In this document: positions 1 to 12,540 of the stretch, piece after piece
How the letters are laid out: each line of letters starts with the position of its first letter
Position numbering within the stretch: position 1 is the stretch's first letter
Assembly (NCBI GenBank): GCA_921293015.1
Contig: OV121082.1
Span: 19,943,748-20,007,747 of the forward strand
DNA: 64,000 bases
Direction: 5' to 3'
Origin: Phorcus lineatus
Taxonomy: Eukaryota > Mollusca > Gastropoda > Trochida > Trochidae
The notes under the pieces: model-generated
Databases searched by the model: none
Told to the model about the DNA's origin: nothing
What the model saw: the letters and a program-made list of their open reading frames with translations, nothing else
Position numbers and translations under genes: made by a program

Positions 1-486
1 TGTCTTGTTGCCATTTCGGTGGCTTACTGTTAAGGAATTGCATATCAGGCATATCTCCAGTAACGTGATTCCAGTTTCAGAGAATCCATTGTAAACTGCA
101 TACTACGTCTTTACTATTTTATCAATCTATATTAAGATCAAAATATAGATAATAACATGTAAGATGTTTGTCATATAAGGCTCATACATTCATACTTCAG
201 AAACATTTAATGCAATATTTGAAGTAAATATATTAAAAATAAGTATCCTGATAAATTTAAATTTGCATTATTGAGAATAAATTCGAACACTTAGGAAATA
301 TGAAACCTTTCGATGCGTATATGGTATAATTGTACGCATAAAAAAGGGGGATGTGCACATGTGCATATATGAAAAATATGACACTTCCTATGTTTCACCT
401 TATGGTTGATAAAATGTAGGGCTGAATTAAAATAAAACATTTCTTGTATTCAATTTCTTCTATGTACTATATACTTGAGTATTTTA

Positions 487-872
487 AAGGGACTCTGTGC
501 GAATTGTTGGAGTCAAAGATGCCAACCTTTATGAATTGTGTCATTTCATGAAGGAATGAATGCTGCCAAAAATCATTTTAATGATCATCAGTGCAGTAGA
601 GAGAATATAAAAATATCTATAGACAGAGGCAGAAATTTAGAATTTAGCATTTGTTTTGTAAGATTATACAGGATAACTTGTATTCTTGTAAATGGGGAAA
701 TTAATTTTTAATAAGTGTGTATGTGTGTATGATTTGTGCTTCATAACAATGATGAAAAAAATTTTCTCCATTTTTTTATCAATGTCTTTGATTGAATACA
801 ATCATAATTTGTTTTTTACACGTATGGAAGCCAAAACAAATACCATGAAAATCATGGCGTATCCCTTTAAGT
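487..872 (+). mobile_element. Old, diverged AAAGAGCC-family MITE
   Basis: Starts TAAAGGGACTCTGTGCG with GTTGGAGTCA and TGCCAA in the order of 10685-10730, and ends GGCGTATCCCTTTA. The interior is diverged and A+T-rich. Confidence 0.5.
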
Positions 873-999
873 TCTAGAAAGGATTGAAAGTCTACGTTGA
901 TGTACCTAAAACAAAGATTAAAATTCAGAGAGGAAACACAAATGTTTGCCATAAAGCTTTCAACATTAAATTATTGAGATCATCAAAGTCAAATAGAAA

Positions 1000-1345
1000 A
1001 GCACATATTTCTTTCACTCGAAGTACCAAATATCGATATACACTTACATCGGGGAGGTTCAAACAAAGAACATCTACAAAAAAAGATCAGATGTTACAAA
1101 ATATTTTTATCAAATTGCTACAAAGTAGAACCGATTGGATTTTCCACAAGACTTGTTCGATTAGGTGTATTAGATTTCAACCCTTATTTTGTATTACTTT
1201 AAACACTTGATATGTTTGATGTAAAACTGCTCAGCTACTTAAGATAGTAATCAATAAGATAGTTGAAACGGACTTGAAAAGCGTTTCATCTTTTTTACTT
1301 GTTTGTATAATAAATCGACTTGTAAGAAGTTGGTGGATAAACAAT
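1000..1345. repeat. Diverged dispersed repeat R3, copy 1
   Basis: Shares GCACATATTTCTTT, GATT.GATTTTCCACA, GACTTGTTC.ATTAGGTGTA, CAATCAATAAGAT and GCGTTTCATCTTT in order with 6560-6935. Confidence 0.65.
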
Positions 1346-1849
1346 GTTATGTCTTCAACGTATGTTAACGTATGTAATTTTGAAATTATTTTCACATTAA
1401 AAGACTAATTTTAAAATTTTGAGAGTGAATTATAAAATATTTACCATGTCAATCTCTCATTAAGAATCCAATAGGTTTTTTAATCATATTCTTCTTAAAA
1501 GATGTCACTATTAATCTATGTGCGTGTGTTTTATTCCTTTGAGTCATCAACTTCGTGAAATGTTGACTGATACATTTGAACATTTGAATGATGCGAAATG
1601 AATGTCAGTGTGTTAACATCATTGCTCTTATAAAATACGAAAACACAAAAACGAACAACAATGCTTCACAAGAACACAAATAAAACTTAAATGTTAAGAC
1701 AGTATACTCATTTTAAACAATAAACGTTTAAATTTGATCAATGACTTTCCGATTAAATACTGAAGATGTATTTAAAACTTCTTAATTTTCTTAATTAATA
1801 GGTCTCAACATATTTCTATAAGCATTTTTAATTTTTTTATCGTTTTTAT

Positions 1850-2060
1850 TATATCAATCAATGAAGAAAAGAAGAAAAGTAGAGGATAACAACGTCTTTT
1901 TTATTTCAAAAGCAGGTGTAAGTTATGTCTTCACTTATTATTCCTGGCGTCCAATGTTATTGGAAAATCTATTTCTACTTCCTGCTTTTATTGCGTTTGG
2001 CAGGCATGAAAACATGAAAGTAACAGAGTATTCTTGTTTGGTTTTATACATTGTAACAAA
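1850..2060. repeat. Diverged dispersed repeat R4, copy 1
   Basis: Shares ATATCAATCA, GGATAACAACGTCTT, CAGGCAT..AAACATGAAA and TTGGTT with 9925-10125 in the same order. Confidence 0.5.
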
Positions 2061-4459
2061 CACGAATGAAATAATTAACATTTGATAAATTGATAAATTG
2101 TCAAATTGAATTGATTCCTTTTTTATCTTATTTGTGATTCTATTTAATTGATCAAGATCTTCAAATTAATGCTTGCATGCATTGTGACAACATATATGCA
2201 ATACTTCTAAGATGGCTCATAATCCATTTTGTACTTTTTGCTAAAAAAAATCACCAAAAATGCCTGAAACAATATTATCGATAGTCAGAAAAAATATATA
2301 GCATTTTCTACGTCTTCCATGACACACATTAAGTATCAATCATACAGTTCTATGAGGGAAAATACTTTTAATGTTGTTTTTTTATTGGATAAACAAACTC
2401 TCTTAAACTTATTTGCAATCGTTACGCAGAGCTTATCTTAAGCTTACCTTTCCTGATCAAATTTGTTAGGAAGGAATAATCTGTAGATGTTTTCAGACTT
2501 TTTGTGATGTGGTAAATAAGTATTCGAAAATGAATTTTTTCCTAATTCGTATCTCACGTCTAATTTGTTTATCATTTTTTAAATATATTGAAAAAGAAAA
2601 TATTTGTCATAAGAACAGATAACTCCTGCTTAACAGGCATGTATTTTCAAACTTAAGTGTTCTCTTGGTCACACAATGAGGAAACATTGTTTTTAACTTG
2701 CTAAACACCACTGAAAGGTGATGCACATCAGAAAACGAATAAATCAAGAATAAACGAATAAACGAAAAACGAATAAACGAGTAATGCATTGTAAATAGTC
2801 ACATACATGTACGTATTTGAATCTTCTGCAACATTTATAAAATAAATATAACTTAATTTCCAATATGGTTGAAAGTTTTAGAATGTCACAATATCACTGT
2901 AAGGTCATGTTGACATGCGCTGGTTGGCCTTATCGTGGGATGACCTCAGCATCAAGGTTCGTTAATCATGCAACCCAGGATGGGCATGTGTTTATATGCT
3001 GTAATTTATGTTTTGGTTACATTAACAATAGCTTCATTAATAATGTTTTCAAATGCAAGATAACTTTTTTCAATTGGCATTCTAGGCGCATATATGAACA
3101 AAAAGTTAAATGTTTTATATATTTTTTACTTCTTTATTCCAAGATGTTAATATTTTGATTTAGATACTTAAACAGGTTTTCACGCATTTGATCTAAACAG
3201 AAAAGGATATTCACCAGCACGTTGCATAACATACGAGAATCAAGACGCTTGTTATCAAAAACATGATCTTTTTTATCCATGGTAGTGTTTTGTTTTATTT
3301 TGGTTTTTATGTTGGTTTTGTACAGAAGTTATAACAAACGTGCATTAAGCTCATTATCAAAGCATAAATAATGAGTATAATTGGAATGAACCCTTATAAA
3401 TACCTTCTGACAAAAAAAGTATTTGTACTAAAACCTTTGACACCAACATCAAGTTATCATATAAACTTAATAACAGAATATGATGACAAGAAAAACTATA
3501 AACCATTTACGACCATCCAGAATTATTTCACTTAATGAGCTATCAGTTCATTTCAATAAAACTCCACAATAATACCATGTAATTATATTCATTCATGTGT
3601 ATTTTTAAAAAATTTGAGTCTTACTTATGTTCATTTACATTTAAAAGGACATTTGCATTGAATGATATTTCACTAAGCAGAAAACAGAAAAACGAGTTAC
3701 AAGCGAGGAAGGGTGTTGTTACGTTAAAAACGTTCTTGCAGCTCTGACTTGCTTATCACATATAAGTGTTATCCTAAAAAGCTTTAAAATCTGTCTAATT
3801 ATAAAAATAACTCATAGACATAAAGCCATAATTGGGCATTAACATATGAAATAATGTAAAATATATAGAAATGGTATTTCGAATAAAATTTACTAAGGTT
3901 AAACATAAATTGCATAAGGAATTGGTATAAAATGTATAAAAGGATATAAATGCTATAAAATTAAGAAAGTATATATAATAGAATGCAAAACTTTTAAAGA
4001 ATCCAAATGATCTTAAATGAGTTAAATGAAATAAAAAGCAAAACATCTAAAATGCAAGATAAATGTGCTTTCCAAAGTACCAATCTTGGCATAAAACTAT
4101 AACGGATCAAACGAATAAATATTAACCATAAATAAACACTGACAAATCATATTCTTCCCCCGCGTTCCTACAAAATAATCTAAACAGCCAAAGGTCCATA
4201 AGACAACTCCCCGTATTTTTCAATTTATCTGTAATCAAACCAAGTCACAGAGATCAAAATATAACCTACCAAACACCTATAGCCTATTAGAGCTTATGTT
4301 ACTGGTTTGTTCAGTGAGATACTGGTCGTTTATTTGTGCCGGGGAACATCCGCGACCTGCACCCCTTGCTTGATATATCTTGGAGGCTGTATATTATTTG
4401 TCTGGGGCATGTGGATCCTCTTCCGGGGTAATTGGATGTAATCACCCACAGCCTGCAGA

Positions 4460-5498
4460 ATGGAAACCGACGGTGGATCTCGTCAGTGGAAGAGTTATCG
4501 CCCTTGGAATTGGTATCGAAGTATGCTATCTTGTTATTAGTTAAGTGGTAAAGTGTTAAAGGCTTGTTTAGTGGTTTCTGTCACTTGTAATATATTTTTG
4601 GGTATATCAGGGTAGCGTATGGCCGACACAATAACATGCTATGATAACTTGAGTTCTCAAGAAACATCTCATTTCTTTATAGTGCAAACGCCGATATGTG
4701 TTTTTTTTTATATTTAACCATCTATAATCTTTTCATTTCATTATCTGAAGTCTGATGTAGAAAGTGCAGTGTGATTGTTAAAGTTATTACAGTTTATATG
4801 AGAGCATTTATTCTGTGTGAGTATTATTTGAAACAATGGTATATTGAAACAACACAGACAAATCAATATAAAAAGCTTAAGGAGGATGGCTTACAAACAG
4901 CAATCTAATTAATTTGATAATGGGATATGTGGCAACTACTTATTATTTATTTTTTTGATTTCATTATTTCATTTGGCATTGAATCTTTCTACTAGAAATA
5001 TCCGTTCCAATTGATTTTTTAATCATTGAATTTTGGAGAAAAAAGGTTATACTCCATAAATTGACAAAGCAAATAAACATTTCGAGAAATACATCTTAGA
5101 AAAATAAAAATTATTAATCAATAGGTCAAGTTCATTCCAAAACACCATGGTTTCACAACATTACTGGTTAACCTGACCGAACCTCTGAGAATCATCATTG
5201 GAGATGCTACATAAATAATTGTCAATTAGATTAATTAGCAATTCCTTTTTAATATATATTGCTATTTGCAAACGTGTGTGTTTATGAAATATGGGTTTCA
5301 GAACATTGCCATAAAAACGAGATTTATTAGATTATGTGTTAATTTTCTTTGTTCCCAGGAGATAAAACGGATGCCGCTGAGCATGAGCATTATGGGATGA
5401 GTAACATGCTGGACAACCACTTCGCGCGACCGTATAGGTTCTTACTTCCCGGATTCAATCAATCTTTATTCAGTACTCAGAAGGCCTCAGGCCTATAG
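4460..5498 (+). CDS. Speculative two-exon small gene of unknown function
   Basis: An ATG at 4460 in a strong context (A at -3, G at +4) follows an in-frame TAA at 4439. It opens METDGGSRQWKSYRPWNWYR to a donor GAA|GTATGC at 4521. A good acceptor (TTTCTTTGTTCCCAG, exon from 5359) keeps the frame and continues DKTDAAEHEHYGMSNMLDNH... to TAG at 5496-5498, 66 residues in all. Both exons are clearly richer in C+G than their surroundings. I do not recognise the protein. The last 15 or so residues fall in a dispersed repeat tail also seen at 28576, so this may be an exonised repeat or a non-coding transcript. Confidence 0.25.
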
Positions 5499-5505
5499 TA
5501 CGTTA
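5440..5505 (-). repeat. Dispersed repeat tail (AATCTTTATTCAGTACT...GGCCT...TAGTACG)
   Basis: Shares TCAATCTTTATTCA, GGCC and AGGCCT.TAGT with 28585-28630. It looks like the 3' tail of a SINE or LINE in reverse. Confidence 0.45.
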
Positions 5506-5639
5506 CATTTAAATTTGCTGATTCATATTTCACATTTATAAAACAATTCGGTTTCTGTATACAGATGTATTCCTGGATTCAGGTACCCATTTATACTTTT
5601 GCATAACCGAAACGTGCATAAAGTGTCTTGGAGGAACAC

Positions 5640-5750
5640 CACATTGTAGACCAGGAATTTGGTGTCACCATGTTGATTCGAACCAGGGCCTTTGAGCTAG
5701 AAACCAGCATGCTCACAACCTCATCACCGTGTTCCACATTACCAAAAACG
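5640..5750 (-). mobile_element. tRNA-derived SINE head fragment
   Basis: On the minus strand GGTGATGAGGTTGTGAGCAT (A-box region) and GGTTCGAATCAACATGG (B box) have tRNA-like spacing; the rest runs left to about 5570. Family differs from 8866-9177. Confidence 0.5.
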
Positions 5751-5980
5751 TCTTTGCATACAAACGGTTTTCTGGCTGAACTGCTTTTTAGTAATCTGTC
5801 ATACTAATTTTGTCCCGCCTTTGGAAATGTATAACAGGAAACTCCAAGTAAACCGTCTTGTAGATACCAACATTTGCCCAGTCCCTAGACTTAAGATTTT
5901 TTCCAAAAAAATGCAGAAGGTTTTTTATGTTTATTTTGGGGTGCATTCGTAAGATCTAGATTTGCTGAATGAGGATCTAG

Positions 5981-6376
5981 ACTGAATTCAAGGCTCTTAT
6001 TTTGAATACTGATTTCAAGGCTCTTATTTTATATAATGTTTTCAAGGCTCTTATTTTATATACTGATTTCAAGGCTCTTATTTTATATACTGATTTCAAG
6101 GCTCTTATTTTAAATACTGATTTCAAGGCTATACTGATTTCAAGGCTCTTATTTTATATACTGATTTCAAAGCTCTTATTTTATATACTGATTTCAAGGC
6201 TCTTATTTTATATACTGATTTCAAGGCTCTTACTTTATATACTGATTTCAAGGCTCTTACTTTATATACTGATTTCAAGGCTCTTACTTTATTTACTGAT
6301 TCCAAGGCTCTTATTTTATATACTGATTTCAAGGCTCTTATTTTAAATACTGCTTTCAAGGCTCTTATTTTATATA
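5981..6376. repeat. 27-bp minisatellite, about 14-15 units
   Basis: Unit ACTGATTTCAAGGCTCTTAT + TTTATAT with few substitutions; one truncated unit near 6129. The period is nine codons, so open frames run through it on both strands. These are not genes. Confidence 0.95.
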
Positions 6377-6559
6377 CAGTTAAGGAACAGGGTCACAAAG
6401 TCTCATGGGATTACAAATAATTCATAGGGAATTCTGTGTTAACTGCAATACTAAACTTCTATATATAATCACATCTTCAATTCAGCAAAACATCAAATAT
6501 CAGAAGAAAAAATCTCAAATGGTAAAACTCTCTAACATAACTAAATCGGAATCTTCAAA

Positions 6560-6935
6560 GTGGATCAAATTCGCACATATTTCTTTGAATTGTTTACCAA
6601 ATATCGATAACGTCTTCCGTCAGAGAGATTCAATCAAACACAGTTGAACATCAAGAGATATATCCGCTACCACAAAACATTCGGATTCATTGTACAAACT
6701 GAAGATCCGATTAGATTTTCCACACGACTTGTTCAATTAGGTGTATCACATTTCAACTTTTTTGCAATCTTTTTAAACACTCGACATATATTGATGCAAA
6801 TGGCGCTGACCGGATGCATCTACTTTGTAGAAAGAAGCAATCAATAAGATGCTTGAAATGGAAACTAGAATTGCGTTTCATCTTTCCATGGTGTTTGTAA
6901 AATGCATCGACTTAAAGAAGCCGGTTGATAAACAG
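6560..6935. repeat. Diverged dispersed repeat R3, copy 2
   Basis: Counterpart of 1000-1345, same orientation. Probably an old transposon; no ends recognised. Confidence 0.65.
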
Positions 6936-8852
6936 CCGAGCTAGGGTCCTCTGCCAATAAATGAAATTCAGGGAGGTCGCCTTTATGTTCATGAACGCTT
7001 GATTAAGATATAAGATATAAGCAATTGAAATATCTAAATAATGTTTTCTTCAGAAATGGTGTTAATCAATAAAAATGAACTTTTGTCAACTTTCTTCAGC
7101 TTTGATTTTTTTCAGTCAAATTTGAAATCATGAAGATAGATATAACGTGTACATGAAATACATGTTCCATTGATATGTCTCCCCATAAAATTCTTTAAAA
7201 AGGATCTTATATGATTTTTAAATGTCCGTCTTCAATGTGTTGGTCGAATATTTCTGAAAAACCTTGAAAAGCAAGATTTTTATCAGTCTTTCGACGTTTG
7301 TGGGAATTTAAAAAAAATTCAGAATTTATTTATGTTAAAAATTTATTGCAGACTAAAATGTTATTTCACACCCGTTCAGTCTCACAAATTTAGATAAACA
7401 GGTTTATGTGATATGATGTCGACTATCACAACATAATATAGAATTCAAATTTTAAATCAACTAAGATTGAGTCAAACAATAATTAAAATACTGGGCGTAA
7501 CTGTGTTTCGGTTGTAATTTGTAAACTTGACTAAATCTTAATCTAACAGGATAAAATTGAACACGCTTATATGAAGTGTAAATTGTTACTCTGAATGAAA
7601 TGTTATCAGTACTGTAGCTAATCTTCTTAAGCGGAATTTATAGAAAGCTTTTCATGCATTTGCGGTTCTTATATGTAAAATTAAATGAAATCCTCAAATG
7701 CCTATATGATCTGATTTTTTTGCTATGAATGAAAGGTTATCAGCACTATACCTCATCTTCTTAGACGGAATTTCTAGAAAGCTTTTCGGGCATTTGCGGT
7801 TCTTATTTGTAACAATGAATGAAACCTTCAAATGCTAATGTGGTGTGAAATTGTTAATATGAAAGAATTGTTATCATATATTATCAATGGCCCTCATCTA
7901 GATCTTTTTCGGTTTTCAAGAAAGATATGAATGAGAAAATACTTCTTCTTTCCATTGTTTACACTTAACAACAGGACCAATGTTACTATGCTGTATCTTT
8001 TATGTATATGGCCCGTACAATAAACACACTTTTAACTTTGACTTTGACATTCACAACATGATTTGAAAGAATTGTTGACTCGAAGTAAATCACCAATTTG
8101 AATTTTATCGATGAAAATGATAAAACATCTTGGGGGATAAATTGATTTTTTTAAATGATATCATGTTTTTTTTTAAATCAAAATTGGAACAGCAGAAGTC
8201 TGAATTTAATGTTATCTGACATTATATATAAGTATATTTATAGAATACGAAAGTTTTATTCCGGTTTTATACCACAGGAAGACAACCGATTTGCTTTTTG
8301 TCATAGCATAAATTAAGATTTAAATGAAAGAGTTATTATTATTTTAAGAAAGCATAAATAGGAAATGAATTCCAATAATAATTTTGCATTTAAAGTATCA
8401 TTTGGTTGCTGGTATGATAAGAAAAAAGAAAAGTAATGTAGCGGGATGAATGAAAACAGAAACTAAAATAAAACCAAATATATAGAGAATATAAGCACAT
8501 TAAACACGAAAAAAGGTTTAATAAATCGACTTTGATTTAACATGAACTCAAATAAACACAACAGAAAATGACTATTACGATGAATTTAAAAATCAACCAA
8601 TGAAACCATAAGAATTTGAACTGTCATACAGCCTTAAAATACTAAATGAGACAAGAAATAATGAAAGATAATATACAATAAAATCATAAAACATTAGATA
8701 GAAAAAAAGAATAATGAATAATGGCCGTTTAAACAGCAAGGAAAAAGTGAAACTATTGGGGGAAATGAAGTTGATTGTTAGAAAATTAGAAATAAGAATT
8801 CAAAAATGGCATATCTCCATTTTCTTTATAATATCAACCAAATGAAAATGAT
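6936..8852. other. Gene-poor interval
   Basis: Holds the 150-bp duplication at 7585-7880 and a GTACAATAAACACACTTTTA patch near 8010; otherwise nothing recognised. Confidence 0.6.
7585..7880. repeat. Tandem duplication, unit about 150 bp
   Basis: GAATGAAATGTTATCAGTAC ... GAAAGCTTTTCATGCATTTG at 7593-7665 recurs as GAATGAAAGGTTATCAGCAC ... GAAAGCTTTTCGGGCATTTG at about 7727-7800. A third start (ATGAAAGAATTGTTATCA) is at 7859. Confidence 0.8.
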
Positions 8853-8865
8853 TCAAATGCCCCTG

Positions 8866-9177
8866 GGGGCGGGATAGCGCAGTGGTTAGCGCGTTCGGCT
8901 TCGGATCAGGAGGTCCGTGGTTCGAATCCCGCCAGGGGCTCGGCAACTTTGTCTGCAGTAGAGAACTGTTCTACACGCAGTCAGGTTTGGGTGCAATGCT
9001 ACACTGAATTTCAGCGCAGTACCACCCATGGTTCGCTAGTTCCAGCCGATGCTCGCAGGTTTCACCGCAATGCATAGCCACTATAGTGTTGCGGGCTTTC
9101 TCCCTGCAATAATACTAGCAGCCGCGATATAAGTGAAATAATCTTGAAAGCGGCGTTAAACCCCAACTCACCTCACC
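8866..9177 (+). mobile_element. tRNA-derived SINE, full-length copy
   Basis: The head GATAGCGCAGTGGTTAGCGC (A box) and GGTTCGAATCC (B box) is followed by a body and the tail GCGGCGTTAAAC. A 13-base duplication TCAAATGCCCCTG occurs at 8853-8865 and 9178-9190, as left by LINE machinery. The anticodon stem pairs poorly, so it is not a working tRNA gene. Confidence 0.88.
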
Positions 9178-9924
9178 TCAAATGCCCCTGCCCCTCCTTC
9201 TCGATCCCCACCCCCTCTTTGCTCCCCACAGTATTAAACTTAGTCTAACAATTAGACTCTGAAAGGAAAAATGCATAAGTCAATCGAAAAATTTAAAGAA
9301 TATTAAATATTAAATGAAATGAAAAGGAGACTGAAATCAAGCTCTAAAGTCTTTTTATCGACTTGATTAGGCTTCTATCTTATTTCAGGGTCTGGCCTAC
9401 AGACTACAATAAACTTTTATCTGTCATTCTATGTAGTAATATCCTATAACAACGATGATATTGATGAAATACTTCTGACTTAGTATCTAACACAAGACAT
9501 GATCTGATGTTAAATGGAAAATATGTGTTACATAATGTTGACATCAATAACATTGATAATATGGATGAACGAGAAAAGTAGATTAAAAAGGGAATAAACC
9601 ACAAGAAGGAATATAAGACATTGGATGTAAATATTATAGAAAGATTAAAGGTAACGAAACCAACATATGCATATGATATGAAGAATGCGTAAATGAAGTA
9701 CAAATTTTAAAAGATGGATACGAGAAAAATTAAGGCATGATAAAGGAAAAACACGAAAAACCAAAACGAGAACTCGAATGTAAAAAAATCTACTACATAG
9801 AAAAATCATATCCATTCGATTCATAATTTTCAAAATTAATATGAAAACAACCGATAAGCAACTTCTCTTTTGCATGCTAAACTTTGACGTTTCTCTTTTG
9901 TCTTCGTCAATCAATTATATTCCA

Positions 9925-10130
9925 TTGTTATGATATCAATCACCAAAATGTTTGAAGTACAAGCGGATAACAACGTCTTCTAAGCTTTGACAGATGTAAG
10001 TTCCACTTTCAGTATTATTCTTTGACGTCAAAAAGCCAAATGAAAGACTATTTTGACACCATGATTTAATCTCGTTTGTCAGGCATCCAAACATGAAAAA
10101 TAATCAGATTATTTTGGTTCGTGATTGACA
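9925..10130. repeat. Diverged dispersed repeat R4, copy 2
   Basis: Counterpart of 1850-2060. Together with R3 it suggests that 1-2.1 kb and 6.5-10.1 kb descend from the same old element or segmental copy. Confidence 0.5.
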
Positions 10131-10684
10131 TATTGAAATCAACATGAAATTATATTTCTAGAGTTTTTACATAGCTGACACAGTGACCTGGTTTGCTATT
10201 CTTTTGATATGATCTTGTTTTCTGACATTTCCTCAGTGTTTATAGCAGTATGACGTACTTACTTGACGTACGTAATCAGAAGAGCTAATGAGTTATATTA
10301 ACTTACGGTCTTATCATTACTCGTTGTAAATTACTGTGAATGTTTTTTTGCCATGGTAACATATATATTTTTTCAAAGCTGAAGACACAAATCCGTAAAC
10401 ATACAAACCGTTATTTTTGTCAAAATAATTATCAATATTGAAGAAACTTCACAGATTTATATCTTTCATCGATACTAAACTACTATCAACTTTCACCATG
10501 CATGTACTGGTATATAAGAATCATGTATTTTCATCTCATGTACAACCGATGGTGGCTGAATGAGAATAAGGAAATCTTATTCGTTGAAATCCTGTCGAGT
10601 GACACACAATATTAATTTTGCCGGTGTTCTACATATGTAAATAAAAGCTGAGATCTAGCATTTGCGTACACTGGGCACTAGATT

Positions 10685-11154
10685 AAAGAGCCACTCCGTT
10701 AGTTGTTGGAGTCATACGTGCCAATAATAATCAATGGTGTCATTTGATCGCGAAGTATCGACTGTTACCAAAAAGGAACATGTAAAAGCTAATTTGTTTT
10801 GTACAGTGACAATATGAAGGTAGATCGTCGCAATTATGATCAAAAACTGGACAGTGGCGCGCCATCAGTCAAACGTAATTTTGGAGACTTATCTAAAACA
10901 GCCAGGAGGGCACTTAGGAGTTGATAGTGTTTGTTAGGTTATATAAATAGTATCCATGTATATTGGGCGTGATATCTACAACTCTGTGCATTTATAATGC
11001 TGTTTTTAGATTTTAATGCAAAACAAGTATTTGTCATTTATATGTCTTTTGGACGTGAAAAGTTAAGATGTTTTGATTTTATATCAGCACATATGACATT
11101 TAGGTTCGTATCAAAGGTAAATAATATGTTATGAAAATGACGAAGTGGCTCTTT
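10685..11154 (+). mobile_element. AAAGAGCCACTCCG MITE, copy 1
   Basis: Inverted ends AAAGAGCCACTCCG and GAAGTGGCTCTTT, about 470 bp. The body matches 14002-14503 in reverse orientation (shared AACAGCCAGGAGGGCA, TATCATGT/GATATCTACA, GTTAAGATGTTTTGAT). Confidence 0.8.
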
Positions 11155-11166
11155 TTAAGGAATGAT

Positions 11167-11437
11167 TTGAGGTGCTTTGAGGTTTAACGCCGCTTTCAGG
11201 AATATTTCACTTATATCGCGGCTGCTAGCTATATGTTGCGGTGAAACCTGCGAGAATAGGCTAGAACTAGCGAACCATGGGTGGTACTGCGCTGAAATTC
11301 AGAGTAGCATTGCACCCAAACGTAAGAACAACTAGTTCTCTAATGCAAACAAAGTTGGCGGGGCTTGTCTGCGGGGTTCGAACCACGGACCTCTTGATCC
11401 GAAGCCGAACGCGCTAACCATTGCACTATCCCGCCCC
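11167..11437 (-). mobile_element. tRNA-derived SINE, second copy
   Basis: Same family as 8866-9177, reversed: tail complement GTTTAACGCCGC at the left and GGTTCGAACC, GCGCTAACCATTGCACTATC at the right. TTAAGGA(A)TGAT-like flanks lie on both sides. It sits directly against the right end of the MITE ending at 11154. Confidence 0.85.
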
Positions 11438-11894
11438 AATTAAGGATTGATAGACTACATTTCTTTAAACTGACAACGGCAGTTGAAGCAAAGTTTCTCC
11501 TAGAGTTGGAACAGCCAGTTTTTATCTTCAGAGGCAAGACTTATATAATTTCTTTCGTTTGAGGTACGAATTAGAATGAAATTATTTTCTCCTGGCGTAG
11601 GAAAGTACTATATGGTCAGGTGAGGAGGTCCACTAGAGGGCGTTGTTATGAGTATATAAGTAAAGGCGCGAATTGTAAGCGCATTCTCAGTTGCGGTGCG
11701 CTCGAGTCAGGTTTTGACCGGTGTCGATACATAATGTATCTGTTTAATTCGGTGTATAATTTGTGCCAGTATACCGTGGGTTCTGACAAATATGAAGATT
11801 GGTATAGTCTGTTCAGACGAGGCATCATAATACGTGTGGTATTTGTATGTTATTTGGGTTGGCAAGTTATGATAACACTTGCGAGTTATACTTT

Positions 11895-12345
11895 GTTATT
11901 GGTTGACGAGCCATGATGGTATGTTTGTAATATGTTCTTTTGATTTATGGCTGGCGAGCCGTGATAATACGTGTGAGTATTTGTATATATAGGCTGACTA
12001 ACCATGATATTACGTGGATTTGATTGTATATTTCCGCTGATGAGTCATGATAGTACGTGTGAGTATTTGCATAATGGGTGCGCTGGCGAGCTATGATAAT
12101 ACGTGTCGGTATTTGTATAATATGTGTGCTGGCGAGCTATGATAATACGTGTGGGTATTTGTATAATATGTGTGCTGGCGAGCAATGATAAAACGTGTGA
12201 ATATTTGTATAATGTGTGTGCTGACGAGCCATGATAATACGTGCGAGTATTTGTGTGATAGTGCTAACGAGCCATGATAATACGTGTGAGTAATTGTGTG
12301 ATAGTGCGGACGAGCCATGATAATACGTAGGAATTTTATGACAGT
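11895..12345. repeat. 46-bp minisatellite, about 9-10 units
   Basis: Unit around GAGCCATGATAATACGTGTG AGTATTTGTATAATATGTGT GCTGGC, with units of 38-46 bases and scattered changes. Confidence 0.9.
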
Positions 12346-12398
12346 GCCATTAACCGTGAATTACGTTAAGATGGTGACGTTAAACGATGTTGTGATGG

Positions 12399-12441
12399 GA
12401 TGTGATGATGATGATGACGATGATGATGATGATGATGATGA
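12399..12441. repeat. (GAT)n microsatellite
   Basis: GATGATGATGATGACGATGA continuing to 12441. Source of a poly-His/poly-Ile artefact on the minus strand. Confidence 0.95.
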
Positions 12442-12540
12442 CTGTAATGTGTTGTACAGAATAAACAGAGTGCACCGCACATGATATTCCAAATATTGTT
12501 GTGTTGTTTGTAGTACTGAGTGGAGTATAGGAGAACACAA

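Larger units (their letters stand above)
873..4300. other. Gene-poor A+T-rich interval
   Basis: Apart from R3 and R4 pieces I see no exon, RNA gene or clear element end. Short open frames here lack coding character. Confidence 0.6.

Noticed and set aside
6002-6359. Repetitive open frames of 114 and 76 residues
   Set aside because: Produced by the 27-base minisatellite, open on both strands by period alone.
8868-8940. Functional tRNA gene (TCG anticodon)
   Set aside because: A and B boxes are good, but the anticodon stem pairs poorly and the sequence continues into a SINE body with a 13-base target duplication.
11340-11537. 65-residue minus-strand frame
   Set aside because: Lies across the tRNA-like head of a SINE.
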